A DNA stretch of 64,000 bases from Antennarius striatus (GCF_040054535.1 NC_090794.1:8658501-8722500); one strand, 5' to 3'; counted from the stretch's first letter, positions 1 to 12,419 are shown. Translations and numbers: made by a program. The notes: a model not told the origin generated them from the letters alone.

Positions 1-1960
1 TGGCAGCATGTTTTGCAGTGTGTTTTAACAGCTTTTCGCTACAGAAGTGGAGGAGCTACCTTTATGATACAAAACAGATGTTTTCCTGTTCAGCTGGAGC
101 CAGGCATAAAGAACATATATCAGTCGCAGAGGATAAACCAAATGAAAGACAACACAAAAAAATTATCTTTACCTAGTGTTAGTGTTGTTGGCAACAAATG
201 TTAGGCCTATAATGTAGATCATAAAAGCATATTGGAAAAGAACATAAGAATAATGATAAATGTTGACTTTGTCTTTGTGTATGTATGTATTCCAGTTCTT
301 AAAGTGAGGACAAGTAAATGAAAAATAAAGATAAATATGTACTACCACAGATGATATGTGACAATTAGTTTTTGATAGAAAGGCTTTGGTGCTGAAATAA
401 TATGAGAAGATGTTTGTGGACTGTCTTCTCTGAGCAGCAACAACATCCCCCATGGAGTCCAAAACTTGGTGGTGGTGATGGCTGATGACTCCAGTGAGAC
501 TGATTACTGATGCTAACAAAGCTGATGAAATAATAAAGCTGATGAATTTTCAAAATACTGGGAGGCGTTAGAGGGGTGGAGGGGGGCTTGGCAGCAAAAG
601 AACAAAGAGAAGGCAGAGGGAACCGAATTACAAAAAGAAAGACGATAGGCTAACAACAAAGGTGCCACCTGTTAAGCAGTGACAGAACCACGGATGGGGG
701 CTGGGGGGTTGGAGGTCATTATATACAAACCGTATCTATCTAATCATCCTGTATCTTTCCTGTTATTTCAATGGACAGCTCCAAACAACGACAGGCAAGA
801 AGGCTATGAGTGAACATTAGGGGTGCATTGAATGGGTTTGCTGTAAGAAATACCCTTCATGCATACGTACTTGTTCTTATTGAGTAAAATCATTTTGACA
901 AAGAATTAGTTCAAGTTTTTTGGAGTAAATTTGATTGATGAATGAAACAGAAATATGCCCAGGACACAGTGTTTATATATGCACAGGTGAGGAGGGTCTT
1001 TAGCTGAATCAGCAGGCAGACTGCTTTTTTTTTTTCTTGTTTGCTTGCTCTGGCTATAAGCCTTTGAATCTCCCATCATGTCCTCAGTCAGAATGGTACA
1101 TGCATCTGCCCTATTGCAGGAGGCTCACGCAGCTCATCACACCAAAATTTCAAAATCAAAACAATTCTCTCCCCTTCCTCAATTTCTCTCTCTCTGACTC
1201 TGTTACATGCTCAAAACACAATCTTCCATCTGTTTCCACTCCAATCTCCTGAAAACTTGCAGGGTTTTTTTTTTATTATTATTTTTCATCTCTAAAGTGA
1301 GATGGGTAAACTTTTTTGGAGTGCAGGGGAGATTTGGGGGCTCGCACAGCGGCAATGGTGTTGAAGTAGGCAGCAATTAGCGTGGTGCTAATGAACTCCC
1401 TCTCATTATCAGTGAATGAACAGGCCTGTGCTAATTATGGCTAGCAGGACAGACTCCCTTCTCCCACTGCGATGGGCTTCAAGGTCCCTCTGGAGCTGCA
1501 ACACACCGGATGGTCTGCCAGCAGCCACAGGTGCGAAGCTCTCACTGCCAATGTTAAAAACAGAATATAGTGTGCACACAAATATGTGGTCTGTTAGACA
1601 GAGACTACTACTTTGTCTGTCATGTTGTGGTCATCTCATGCAGATGGTCCTATTTCAAAAGCCTGTTGTAAACATATTTATTAGAGATGTCAGAGATGTT
1701 GACCAATTATCACCGGACAGCTATGCAAGAGAGATGTACGAAGCAAACCTTTTGATTTAGAGGACTAAACCTTTCTTTATGTTGTTCTGGTTTTACAGTT
1801 ATAGCTCAATCTTATATGTATAGTACATTTTACAACATCTCGTATTGTTCCCATGGTAATGCTAAATGTAAATGCTCTTTATCAGCAAGTTATATGCTGA
1901 CAAATGAGAATATGTCGAGTCCAGTGGGAGGTTTTAAAGCTACCTTTTAAAACTGCCTTT
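1..1960. other. Gene-free flank
   Basis: No exon with supported coding potential was found; the open frames here are short and match no family I recognise. The stretch at 1,340-1,530 is unusually even in composition and contains several TAAT homeodomain-type cores, so it is listed separately as a candidate regulatory element. The remainder is ordinary AT-rich fish intergenic sequence with a poly-pyrimidine run near 1,024-1,035. Confidence 0.5.
1340..1530. promoter_or_regulatory. Candidate conserved non-coding element
   Basis: The segment holds repeated TAAT/ATTA cores (gcaattagcg, gtgctaatga, ctcattatca, gctaattatg) within about 90 bp, followed by a GC-balanced stretch without repeats. This texture is typical of vertebrate developmental enhancers, but no alignment was possible, so the call rests on composition and motif clustering alone. 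Confidence 0.25.
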
Positions 1961-2420
1961 CCCTTATGCCTGCAAGACTATTTTGCTACTTTCAGCTCTT
2001 TGGTTTGGTTTTACGTCCTGCTAGAAGTACCAAATTACTGCAAAAAAATGTCACTTGTGTTTTTGTCAGATTGCCACAACTATTGCTTCACAGGTCTTTC
2101 CTGCCCTTGGCTGTGAGACTCTACAACCAGCAATCCTCCCAGCAGACCGCTCATAGAACATCACACTCGAAATCCGGATGACCAATGTAGTCTGTAGTTT
2201 GTAGCTTATAGTGTAACTGTAAATTGTAAATTTTTGAAAATATAATATATGTTAATATGTATATCATATGTGAATATATTTATTTCATATGCTACAGATG
2301 TTAATATGTATGTATTATTTAAGTATTTATGTATGACACCCCCCCACCCCCCCGAGCCGCAGTCACACAAATTTCCCCACTGTGAGACAATTAAAGGTTA
2401 TCTTATTCAAATGCATCTAT
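1960..2420 (+). mobile_element. LINE 3'-end relic
   Basis: The translation around 2,085-2,140 reads RSFLPLAVRLYN, which resembles the extreme C-terminus of many LINE reverse-transcriptase ORFs. It is followed by an untranslated tail ending in a stretch resembling tttccccactgtgagaca attaaaggttatctta (2,372-2,406), a motif common at the 3' ends of fish non-LTR elements. The 5' part is absent, so this is a truncated dead copy. The clade is not certain; L2/Maui-like is a guess. Confidence 0.45.
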
Positions 2421-2599
2421 CTGTGATATATCCTTTGTCAGCATGTCATTCTGCTCTTATTGCTCAGCCTACATGATAGGACCAGCATCAGACAATTATT
2501 AAGGGACCAGAGGAGTTCCATTGGTGAGCACAAACTTTGTTAGCTTACTGGATACTAATGTCCCATCTTGGACCGGTCACCATTAAAATTCATCCAAAC

Positions 2600-2942
2600 C
2601 CGTTCATTCATTCATTTTCTACCGCTTCATCCGCCGTAGCGGGTCACAGATAGCTGGAACCTAACTCAGCTGACATAGGGCTTGAGGCGGGAGACACTCC
2701 GGGCATAACGTCAGTGCACCGCGGAGCCACACAAGGACGGACAACCACGAACACACACACTCCACACTCCTGCAATTTGGGACCGGCCAATCAACCTGAA
2801 GGGAGAAAGCTGGAGAACCCGGAGAGAACCCACGCAGACACGGGGAGAGCATGCAAACTCCGCACAGAGCGGCACTTGAACCCAGACTCATCGTGTTGTG
2901 AGGCGACAGTGCTAACCACTGCCCCACCCTGCCGCCCCAAAC
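2600..2942 (-). mobile_element. tRNA-derived SINE (V-SINE-like), copy 1
   Basis: Read on the minus strand the element begins with a tRNA-like head (gcagtggttagcactgtcgcctca, then a degenerate box B near 2,875-2,885). A core resembling the V-SINE central domain (tctccgggttctcc) follows. It ends in a 3' tail with the agctgagttaggttccagct-like segment and a short (gaat)n repeat at 2,605-2,620. Four more copies or partial copies occur in the window. Confidence 0.7.
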
Positions 2943-3295
2943 CCATTCAATTAAATGCTAACTGTTGGAGACATGTTTGCACAGATTAATGCTTTTGTGT
3001 CACCCATCACTTTCACAAGATTTGTAACACAACTATCAAATGCAATTTATGACTAATAAAAAGCTCTGTGTCTTCTGTGACAATCAGATAGTAACAAGTA
3101 AAATACTTTTCAGGAACTAAACAATTTACAATTCTCAAATGGGGCCATAAGGTAAGCCTACATGTAAACACTCATGATGACCTGGACATTATCTTGTGTT
3201 ATGTATGTCTAACTTTAGAAGGATTTGCAAGTTAATAGTCTTAATGATATATCAACAAAGTTTAGCATGTCCCTGTCTAGTATCGCTTAATCAAT

Positions 3296-3596
3296 TTTGA
3301 CACGTAGTGGTTAGCACTGTCGACTCACAGCAAGAAGGTCGTGGGTTCGAATCCACCTGGGGACCTTTCTGTGTAGAGTTTGCATGTTCTCCCCGTGTCT
3401 GTGTGGGTTCTCTCTGGGTTCTCCGGCTTCCTCCTACCTCCAAAAACATGCACCATAGGTGAATTGGTCAGCCTAAATTGCCCGTAGGTGTGAATGTGAG
3501 CGTGAATGTGGCCAGGGCTCCCTTGCAAAAGAGATCTGTAATCTCAATGGGACTCACCTGGATAAATAAAGGTTAAATAAATAAAATAAATTATCT
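3296..3596 (+). mobile_element. tRNA-derived SINE, copy 2 (different tail)
   Basis: A head with box-A-like tagtggttagcac (3,305-3,317) and a box B ggttcgaatcc (3,344-3,354) leads into the same core as the 2,600-2,942 copy (gttctccggcttcctcc). The 3' end differs: it reads gactcacctggataaataaaggtt followed by an (aaat)n-like run, the kind of tail shared with L2-type LINEs. Same head and core with another tail suggests SINE subfamilies that exchanged 3' ends. Confidence 0.7.
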
Positions 3597-5012
3597 GAAA
3601 ATAAGTGATGGCACTAGCACTGCCCAAAGGACAAAAGCAGCAGTACACACATGTGTATATTAAAATGTTACCAAACAGTCAATACAGAAAAAAAAGTTAG
3701 TCATTCCATCCTTCAAGCTTCACAGGTCGTGCTTTAACCTGTGTACATTTAATCTGTACATGTTCATGGTAAAACACTCCAACATTCACTTGCTCTGCAA
3801 ACAAGTGTTTTGCAGTAGACAAAGCAAGATCAATTAATCAAACGCCACTTGTAATCCCTCAGTGGCCTTTGCCTATCAAACACTAAACACATATTGAAAA
3901 GGAAGTTCCAACTCCATTGATAAAGGGACTAAAGGCTTTTAAATGAGTCACTGAAGCGAGCGAACACCAAAAAGATTCTCAGTGTCAGCCCACAGCATGA
4001 ACCATAAGAGAGGACCTGGGCATGTAAAACAAACCCCCCCTCCTCCTCCTCCCTTCCATCCATAACTTAAGCAGAGATCAGTGGCTAACACTCTTAATCC
4101 CAAGGGGGTGCTTTCTGAGCTGTAATTTAAAAATAGCGTTTTAATAACACACCACTGCTACAGTACATTAATCTCAGAATTAATTATCTACCCCACCCCC
4201 AGCCTATTTACTTGAAAGAGGTTCTTTGCTGCATTTCTTGTGTTTTAGTTCTATTTATTCCATGAGTGAGCGGATAAAGAGATGCATGTGAAGTGTCTTG
4301 TGTGGGGTGCAGTAATTATGCAGTTGCTAGTATATTACCAGTATGTATATGAAAACCAGCGAATAAATTAGAGCTGCAGGGTGTCACTGGCATAAATGGT
4401 CAGGAAGGTGAGACGTTCTTAAATGGTGCGCAATCTTTCCTGTGCTGTGCAACGCAAACAAGAAACAATTTAATTTAGGGGTGCATTAAATAAAATGCGA
4501 GCTTAATCGAAAGATATTGTAGCAAACAGCTGCAGTGTGAAGAATAACTGCGTTCGTTTACATTTTTATGCAAGAAAATGTTTTTAATCAAACGTCACTC
4601 CGAGCAATAGCAAATCAATTCCAAAGAGAAATTAAAGAGCATAACGTGACTGAGAGCAAGGCCTAAAGGCACCGCAAATATTCAAAAACAATATTAAACT
4701 GCGATAAATAAAATATGAACCTTCTTTGGCAATATAACGTTCAAACATCAAGGGACGCTGGCACTTAATGCAAGTTAATGAAACACAAGAACCATGTTTA
4801 AAGGCACGGCAATCACCGTGCGTTTGTCGAACGGTGATGATCGTATCGCTGAGCCCTCTGGCAGAAGTTGCAGGGTGACAAGAGATCAAGTTGAACACTG
4901 ACAGCGATTATCAGTATATGAGGTGGGAATGTTAATAAAAACAATGTTAAAAAAGGCCTTCTTGTTCTCTTTCCCCTTCACTTCCTGGTTCTCTGATTGA
5001 CTGACGGACTTA

Positions 5013-5055
5013 CTGACTAACTGACTGACTGACTGACTGACTGACTGACTGACTA
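5013..5055. repeat. (ACTG)n tetranucleotide microsatellite
   Basis: About ten nearly perfect tandem copies of a four-base unit (ctga/gact) are visible, with one or two substituted units at the edges. Confidence 0.9.
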
Positions 5056-5576
5056 ACTGACCTCTATTGTCATAGCTCCACAGCTGACTGATCTCCACAC
5101 ATACATCACTTTGTATGTTCTCGGCTGAATAGCAGCGACGTGCGTGAACTCTGCATGAGGCAGCTGCCCCCGGGTCTGTGTATCGCAGATAACCTTTACG
5201 ACGAGGTGTAGTTCACGCCTCCCAGCCCCCGCACCTTCTCACTATCACATCAAAGATCTGGATGTGGTTAAATCCAGTCACTGGAGAGGTAGTCAGGGCT
5301 TGGCATGCATGATTGATGTCGAGTTTGCAACATTAGGTATCATAAGGTGTAATATAGGAGATACCGTTAAGAGTAAGATTGTATTTGAACGTGCTGAAGG
5401 AAATACAAAACTGTTTGACAGCTCCTTGTGTTTTATGGTTCCTGCTGGTCTTTTTCTGTTATATCTGACCATATCTATGAAAACCTGTTTTTAATTTGTG
5501 TTATGCAATTTCTTAAGTAAGATTTGTGTGAACCTGGCTTTTGACCTTTTTTTGTTTACCACCCACCCACCCCCGC

Positions 5577-5578
<2 letters not shown>

Positions 5579-5662
<84 letters not shown>
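5579..5662. repeat. (CA)n microsatellite
   Basis: An uninterrupted AC dinucleotide run of roughly 41 units, flanked by a C/A-rich stretch on the left and atataaag on the right. The long histidine/threonine open frames across it are artefacts of the repeat. Confidence 0.97.
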
Positions 5663-5665
<3 letters not shown>

Positions 5666-5934
5666 AAGTATAATTTACAGACTTTCATGTTTCAATTAGG
5701 TTTTGATTGAGTTATGGAATATACAAGTCTTGCAGGCAAATAATGACAGGATAACATACATTTCTGTTGTTTGTGACATGACTCTACACAGATCCCTCCA
5801 TCTCTTACATGGCATCCTATTAATTTTGTTTATATCAAGGCAGGTGGTTGTCAGTAAAAGTCATTTTGTCAATCAATTTTTTTCGGACTGTCTATTTTTC
5901 AAATGAAAAAATAAGTTGCTAATTTTGTCAGTGC

Positions 5935-6130
5935 TCTTTCTAGACACTGCAGGTTTAATTGCTAATTGTTAACTGGGAATGAATGCATTTGCATATTAAT
6001 TAGTTAGCCCATTTGCATTTTTAATTTGCTGCCTTCAAAGGGGGTGAGATAAAAGGTCGCACAATTCTGAATAATTTAAATAATTTATGCTCCATTGGTG
6101 AAAAGAAGCTGAACAGAAGTGTTCTGCGGA
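5935..6130. promoter_or_regulatory. Candidate enhancer with two POU octamers
   Basis: Two exact ATTTGCAT octamers occur at 5,987-5,994 and 6,011-6,018, with TTAATTAG-type homeodomain cores between them and further TAAT cores on both sides. The dense POU plus homeodomain grammar and lack of repeats fit a neural or early-developmental enhancer. Conservation cannot be tested here, and the target gene is unknown. Confidence 0.35.
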
Positions 6131-6729
6131 TATTAACCCCTGAGAGCTTTTACTGAATAAAGCACTCCAAAAATTGTTTTAACAAATCTAATTAAACGGA
6201 AAAAGGTCTGAACACACAACCACCCAGAGCAGTAGGAGCTAGAGTGTGTCCTCTGGAACTAAAACCGCTCAGGAGAGAGTGATGGCGGGTGTATGGATAT
6301 AGACGACAAGACTTTCAGCCCTCCATCTGGATATGAAGGCCTATCGTAGTCTTTACATCATTTGAATTGATCAAATATCCCTGCAGTAACGCTGATGGAA
6401 TCAGTGCTTGGTACTATAATACTTAGTCTCTCTGAAGTTGAACTGCTTTTTGCAACTAGTCATACTTTCGAAGCTATCAAAGAGACACATTTAGTGTAGT
6501 GGATCCTTGAAAGTTAGCCAAGACTAATCTCAACTATGTGTCCAAGTTGTCATTTTTTTGCATGGACACCACAAGCACTTGTAAATTTATCAGATTATCA
6601 CCAAACAGGCCTTATTTGAATCCATATGTTCATTCCTCCGTCTCCCCTTATAACCATTGAAGTGTCCATTTTAGAAATCTTTCCATTTTTAGATGGAAAG
6701 AGCTGATTTTTTTTCTCCTTCTACTTCAA

Positions 6730-7390
6730 CCAGGTCCCGAATGCATTGTGAGACTGTCTCCTCTCCTTTGTCCCTGTGATCTTAATTACAGGCCCAGGGC
6801 CCTGTGCACAGAAGCCCATTTAAATCAGAACACATCCAGCTTCCATTATGGGCTTGGCATTTGGTCTTTGTGCCCATGCTCTTAAATTACATGCTGCCAA
6901 TCCTAGTGGGCATGGGCAAGATGAGGAGCGGAGGATGGGTGAGAGATGAGGTGAAAGGGGGGATGAGAGAAAGGAGAAAGGGGGCTGAGAGATTAACCGC
7001 AAGGGAGGGGGGGGCTAGAGGCTGCACTTGTCGAGGGAAAGTCCCCCCCCCCCTCTTCTCCCCTCTTTATCACAAGATAACTTATGTAAAGTAGCAGATG
7101 AAACTCGTTCCCATTGACGTCGCCCTGATTGACAGAATAAGCTCGCATTCCTTTGAAAAGTGATTGACCGTCTGAAAAGGTACAAATTAGGGCCCTGTTC
7201 GTCTTTTCTTCTCCGGTCGTGGGGTTTATTTGCGGCAGATTCACCCAGGCCCAAAATTAAGTGAACCCAGGCAGGGATGAATGGGAGAGCTCTGATTGAA
7301 TAATTGATTTCCTTTGTGTGGCCTGTGTTTAAGAGGGATAACTAGACATCCTTTGGAGTGTAATGATTGTAATTACTGCGATGACTGGTC
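6730..7390. promoter_or_regulatory. Candidate conserved non-coding block with a PBX-MEIS site
   Basis: Two GC-balanced, non-repetitive blocks (6,730-6,940 and 7,075-7,390) flank a purine-rich/C-rich junction near 7,040. The second block contains TGATTGACAG at 7,126-7,135, an exact match to the composite PBX-MEIS/PREP consensus, a related TGATTGACC further on, and several ATTGA/TAAT cores. It reads as an enhancer rather than an exon, because all frames are interrupted. Confidence 0.35.
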
Positions 7391-8229
7391 ATGTCAAATA
7401 TGACACAGGAAAGGACTGTTATTAACCTTTATTCTCCACATAGAAGAAAAAAAACTAACCCAATATCCTCTTGTCTCTTCTGTCTGCATATGCATTTTCA
7501 CCTCTGGTGGAGGCATGGCTGGCATAGGTTGAATGCATGGATGAACTCATTCCCTGTCTCCTACTCCTGGTCCATGAAAGGTAGATGGGTAATTGACTGT
7601 GCAGTCAGAGTCACCGGTGTGTCAATGACTCAGACAAGTAGTGAGCCTTGAGGTAACTTGCAAAGTACAATGCATTATGGCTCCAATTTTGAGTGTAAAA
7701 GGAAGGAGTTATAGCTGCGTTCATGATATCTGTCAGATTCTTATGTTCCTTGACCTCTCAAGCACTGATTTCCAGGCTTTAATGCACTTGATACATTTAA
7801 AGGAGTCACTGAAACAGACATTCATCATGCGGTAATCAGACAGACTGCCAGAGTTACTGGACACATGAATCACTGATGCCACCACTGATCTATTGATCAC
7901 CCACATATGCAGACAGTGTTAATTCTTAGCATTGACACTGTATTTGTGCATAATATGATTATATATAACTAACTTAATGTTGATGAACTGCCTTCTAGAA
8001 GCGTCATCAAACTATCAACTCAAGACTAGATGCTTTGATTCTTATTTGAAGAAGCCACTCGTGAGGCGGATAATATGCCGAAAAATATGGATTTAAAAAT
8101 GTCACGCAGGGAAAGTGTAGGGCCCAGGGAAAGCATGACAACTTCCAATTTCCAAATTTGATCTGAAATCATATCCGGTTCTTTTTTGCCCCTTTCATTC
8201 TTCATTCCCAACAACAATCTACAGTTGTC

Positions 8230-8530
8230 TGTCTAATCATGCTACTATATGTACAGAACAATTCAGCTCCGGGCAAAACTTCTGAGAAGTTGCAAACCCG
8301 TCATTGTGAACCCGAGGCCTCAGTGCCCTTCAGTTGAACCCCTGGAAAGTCAGAGCTGCCAGCCTTGCCAGCTGTGGAGACAACTGAAAATCTTAATTTG
8401 CAACTTCATTTGAAGCCTTTAATTAGGTACCACAAGCACTTATACGAGGATAATGTGGCCAGTGAGCACCAGACAGATGGCACCTGGGAAACAGCAATAC
8501 ATTTTCCACCCAAGTGAGGCAAGTCATATC
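8230..8530. promoter_or_regulatory. Candidate conserved non-coding element
   Basis: This is a non-repetitive, GC-balanced stretch with a TTTAATTAGG homeodomain core (about 8,418-8,428) and E-box cores cagctgtgg (about 8,368) and cagatgg (about 8,473). No coding frame is supported. Identification rests on texture and motif density only. Confidence 0.25.
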
Positions 8531-9084
8531 TATACCAAACTGAAATTGATCATATTAAAGAACTGAAAGCATTATTTTTTTAGCCATGCTAAGAGAGTGA
8601 CAATGGGGATACCAGAGTCATAACTTGTCATAGAAGGAAAGGCACATGTGAAACAAATTTCTTTAATAATTGCAAGTGTCCCAATATGTCATGCCAATGA
8701 ACATCAGCATACCAAGTGCCAGGACGCTGGATCTAGCTCACCTTTATGGTATTGAGCCACTTTAATGTGATTGTTTATTTGTACTCATCCTTCCATGACA
8801 GGATATGATGTCTGCTGTGACCAACAGGCTATTAAAGCACTAGTAGCAAAATGAAGCAATTGACGTCTGTATAAACACAAGGCGGTAAAACAGGATAGGG
8901 TAATAATTTTTTAAGATTTATAAACTAGGTAGTAGCAGTTAGCAGCTAGCTCATAGAAGAAGAAATACATCTACACATCGTACATGCATTTCAAGATAAA
9001 GAAGAAAACATTCTTTCACATTCTTTCTACGTGAAACCTGTTCACTCCTTTTTGATTTCTTTGTACTGAAACTTGATATGGCCC

Positions 9085-9440
9085 GACAGCACAGTGGCAG
9101 TGTCGCTTTAGAGCAAAAGAGCTTCTGGGTTTGATTCCTTTCTGAGTGGTGTTTTTATGCGTGGGTTCGCTCCAGATTCGTCAGCTTCCTCTCCCCTTGA
9201 AAACCATGTGATTTGGGTGAACTGATCACTCCAAATCATCTGCAGGTGTGAACGTGTGTGTTTTTTGTCTTTCATGTGGCCCAACGATGAGATGGCATCT
9301 TGTCGAGGATGTACCCCGCCTTTCATCCATAGCCAGCTGGGATAGGCTCCAGCAGACCTGTGACCTGCAAGGCAGATAAGCAGCTGTAAATGAGATGATC
9401 ACCTACAAGAAAATGGATGGATGGATGGACGGGTGGATGG
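9085..9440 (+). mobile_element. tRNA-derived SINE, copy 3 (degenerate)
   Basis: A decayed tRNA-like head with a box-B-like ggtttgattcc leads to a 3' domain containing agctgggataggctccagc and gtgacctgcaagg. The element closes with an (atgg)n tail at about 9,412-9,440. It has diverged further than the copies at 2,600 and 32,446. Confidence 0.65.
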
Positions 9441-9519
9441 ATCAAACTGGATACAATTCACCAAGAGGGTATTCCTGACGTGTTCCTCAATGAATGGGAC
9501 TGAATGGGGCTAAATTTAT

Positions 9520-9705
9520 TCATTCATCGTCTACCGCTTCATCTGCTGTAGCGGGTCACAGGGAGCTGGATCCTATCCCAGCTGTCTTAGGGCGTGAGGC
9601 GGGGGAAATCCCAGGCGCGATGCCAGTGCACCACAGAGCCACACGGACACTCAGACAAACACGCACGAACACACTCACTCCTATGAGCAATTTGGAACAA
9701 ATTTT
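9520..9705 (-). mobile_element. tRNA-derived SINE, copy 4 (5'-truncated)
   Basis: On the minus strand this matches the 3' half of the 2,600-2,942 and 32,446-32,710 copies: the box around cagtgcaccacagagccac, gcgtgaggcggg, a ctgggataggatcc-like segment, and a terminal (gaat)n run. The tRNA head is missing, as expected from incomplete reverse transcription. It lies about 80 bp from copy 3. Confidence 0.65.
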
Positions 9706-11702
9706 ATTTTATCTTGTACAAACATAGAATCAATTGTATATCAGACATGAAAATAAAAACAAAAAAGAAGAATCTAATGCCATAAAATGAAGTGGCTTGT
9801 GGTTTTTAGTACCTCAACAACTTACAGAAAGGTGTTTTACACGATACTAAGTTATGAAAATGTAGTATGTTGTGTGCAGAGCTGTGCGTGTGTATTGACT
9901 ACTGGATTGATAGCCATAGATTTTTTTCTTTTATAATTTTTTTTTGTTGGTCACTTTGACACTTCTCTTACTTTTCATCTAGTTCAATAACCAGGTCAAA
10001 ATTACAATCAGTCCTCTACTTGTTTTTTGTTGAAATTCCGAGGAAAAGAAATATGCTGAATATTGCGGGCTAATTAGCAATATGAACATACTAAAATAAG
10101 ATGGTGAACAGGGCACAGATAATATCTGCTAAATATCATCGCGCAAGCATTGTCATGGGAGATGACTTTATCTGTTGCTTCTTCCTTGCTTCAGGCCCTG
10201 AGTGCCTTTCATGTGAGATCCTGCAGATATGTAGTGGAGTGGAGTAACCATCATCTGTGAGCATTAAGCAGTTTTCATGCGGCTATCAGTACTGGCTATC
10301 TTTGGAAATTAATGGGCACTGGAGAACTATCCTGCCATGAAAATTCTTTGAGTGAATCTGTTGTGACCAGTTCAAGCTGACCTTTAAAAAAACTTTTTCC
10401 TTTGCTGCGTATTACATCTTGATTTGCACAGAAGAGCAATGCTCCAGGGTGTGATCTAATAAAATCAATGTCTTACATCAAGCATGAATGTGAATTTGGA
10501 ATATGACCGTTCTCAAGCATTTACAAAAAGTTACTTTTGCCTCCACAAATTTATATATGAAGACATATTAAGTCTTGAGTTGGTTGCGACTGTGCCATCC
10601 TGCTATTTGTGTTCCTTAATGACTTTCTAATTCCTCATCAGTGGGTACTTGGCATCCACAGCAGGCAGACAGAGAGCAGTGGCAGGGTGCCATCCACAGA
10701 ACAGGTGCTCATCCATGTTGTGCTTATGGTGTCCGTAGGCCTCAGTTACATCCTTTGGGTTGATTTTAAATTGGGAGCATTTCAAAAGGTTCGCTGCTCT
10801 GCTCTGGGCATAACATCTCCTCACACATTTGGGAGCAGAATTTGGCTTCATTTGGGTCCTCTGCTAACTTAGGTATGTTTGTTTTTAATGCGGTGACCAT
10901 GTTTGTGAGGTAGTTAGCTAACAACATCAAACAGAAAGTAATAGACTCAATTACTCAAAGTTTTCTTATTCTAACAAACAAATTTATAACAGAGTCATTG
11001 TGACGAAATTATCAGATATTGGTCACACTAACAATTTATAGCCTTCATTTAACCGTTGGAATCGCTGAGCTAATATTTTCATTTCACACCTCACACTGGA
11101 ATTTTGTTTGGTTACTCGCAAACAGTTTTCAGTGTATCTGTTTGTTCTCCTCCACTGTGGATCTCTTGATAGGCTGCAGTTGTCAATATTGACAGATTGA
11201 CATTCAGATCAGGTTCTCTTACACCTTCCTGAACGTCCTGTGAGAGAGAATCACTGTTGAGGCACCATCTTGCTTCCACATAACACTATACCGTAGATGC
11301 TTCTTTTTTAAAGACTAGGACTCGGTGAACCCTAGGGAAAATACAGGAAGGGACTAATTAAGTTTCAATATAAGATTACTACAAGAAAATGCTGTTCAGG
11401 TTTTTCCATGTGTTGTTTTTTATGTAGATCTTGTTGCTTTTTGTCATGATGAGGTATTGGTGTTTTGAATGACTCCCAAACAACTGAATTACTTTGACAT
11501 CACCGAGTATTAGTAGCTCTATAAATCTGGCAAACCTTTTTCAAAGCCTGAGGGGGAAAATATATTTTTGAAGCTTTATTTAAAGTGTTTTATCAGAGAG
11601 GAAGACATCTCTTCCCATCCCTCTCGATCTTCAATCTGACCAGCTCAACTACATCACCACAACAGAATATTGACAATGTTTAATCAATGCACAATGGAAA
11701 CT

Positions 11703-11734
11703 TTGATACGTATATAATAATATATACGTATCAA
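11703..11734. repeat. Perfect 14-bp inverted repeat (hairpin)
   Basis: The arm ttgatacgtatata (11,703-11,716) and its exact reverse complement (11,721-11,734) are separated by a four-base spacer, ataa. The palindrome directly abuts a trinucleotide repeat. It could be a cruciform-prone site or the hairpin of a small inverted-repeat element; nothing shows a specific role. Confidence 0.9.
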
Positions 11735-11860
11735 TAATAATAATAATAATAATTATTATTATTATTACTATTATTATTATTACTATTATTATTATTATTA
11801 TCATTATCATTTTCATTGTTATTATTATTATTGTTGTTGTTGTTGTTGTTGTTATTATCC
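11735..11860. repeat. Compound (AAT)n/(ATT)n/(GTT)n trinucleotide repeat
   Basis: The run passes from aat units to att units and then to gtt units with a few interruptions. The long poly-Asn/Tyr open frame across it on the minus strand is an artefact. Confidence 0.95.
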
Positions 11861-12419
11861 ATGTTGATTATCCATGATCTGACAGCTGTAGACATTCTTC
11901 GGTAGAGTATATACGTCTGTCCACCATGACTCTCCGCAACCATGCTGGTCAGATCACTCAAAGTAACAGAATGGTACAATCTACTGAGCCTTCTCTAATC
12001 TCTCCCAGGAAGGAGACAACACTTTCATATATACACCCTGTCATCTCACAATGTGGCATCTTTTCCTTTGAAGGTACAGTAGCATTGTTGCAGTTTATCA
12101 GATGTGAAACTCCAGCTTTTATCTTCTTAGTTTGGGCAACGAGGAAAAGAGTGGGAGATGAAGGGAGCAATTTCTTTTTAACTTGGACCCACCAAAGTGA
12201 AAAGAAACGGCATGTTGACAGGCATGTGTAAAGAATGCTGCTGGGTCAACTGAAGAACTTCAGAGACCAGTTTGGAAGGCTTCATAAAATCTCACTGGCA
12301 TAAAGACTCATGTACAAATCACACGTTAGTTCACAAGACACCTTCTCTGGATGCTGCACAAGTTTTTACAACATATTATTGTTTATTCAGACTTAGCTAT
12401 CTAATGTAAAGCTCGCTAA

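Larger units (their letters stand above)
3600..9080. other. Gene-free stretch with microsatellites and candidate enhancers
   Basis: No supported exon was found. The stretch contains a CTGA/GACT tetranucleotide run (about 5,013-5,055), a long CA repeat (5,579-5,662) and three blocks that look like conserved non-coding sequence (5,935-6,130, 6,730-7,390 and 8,230-8,530), annotated separately. The remainder is unremarkable AT-rich sequence. Confidence 0.5.
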
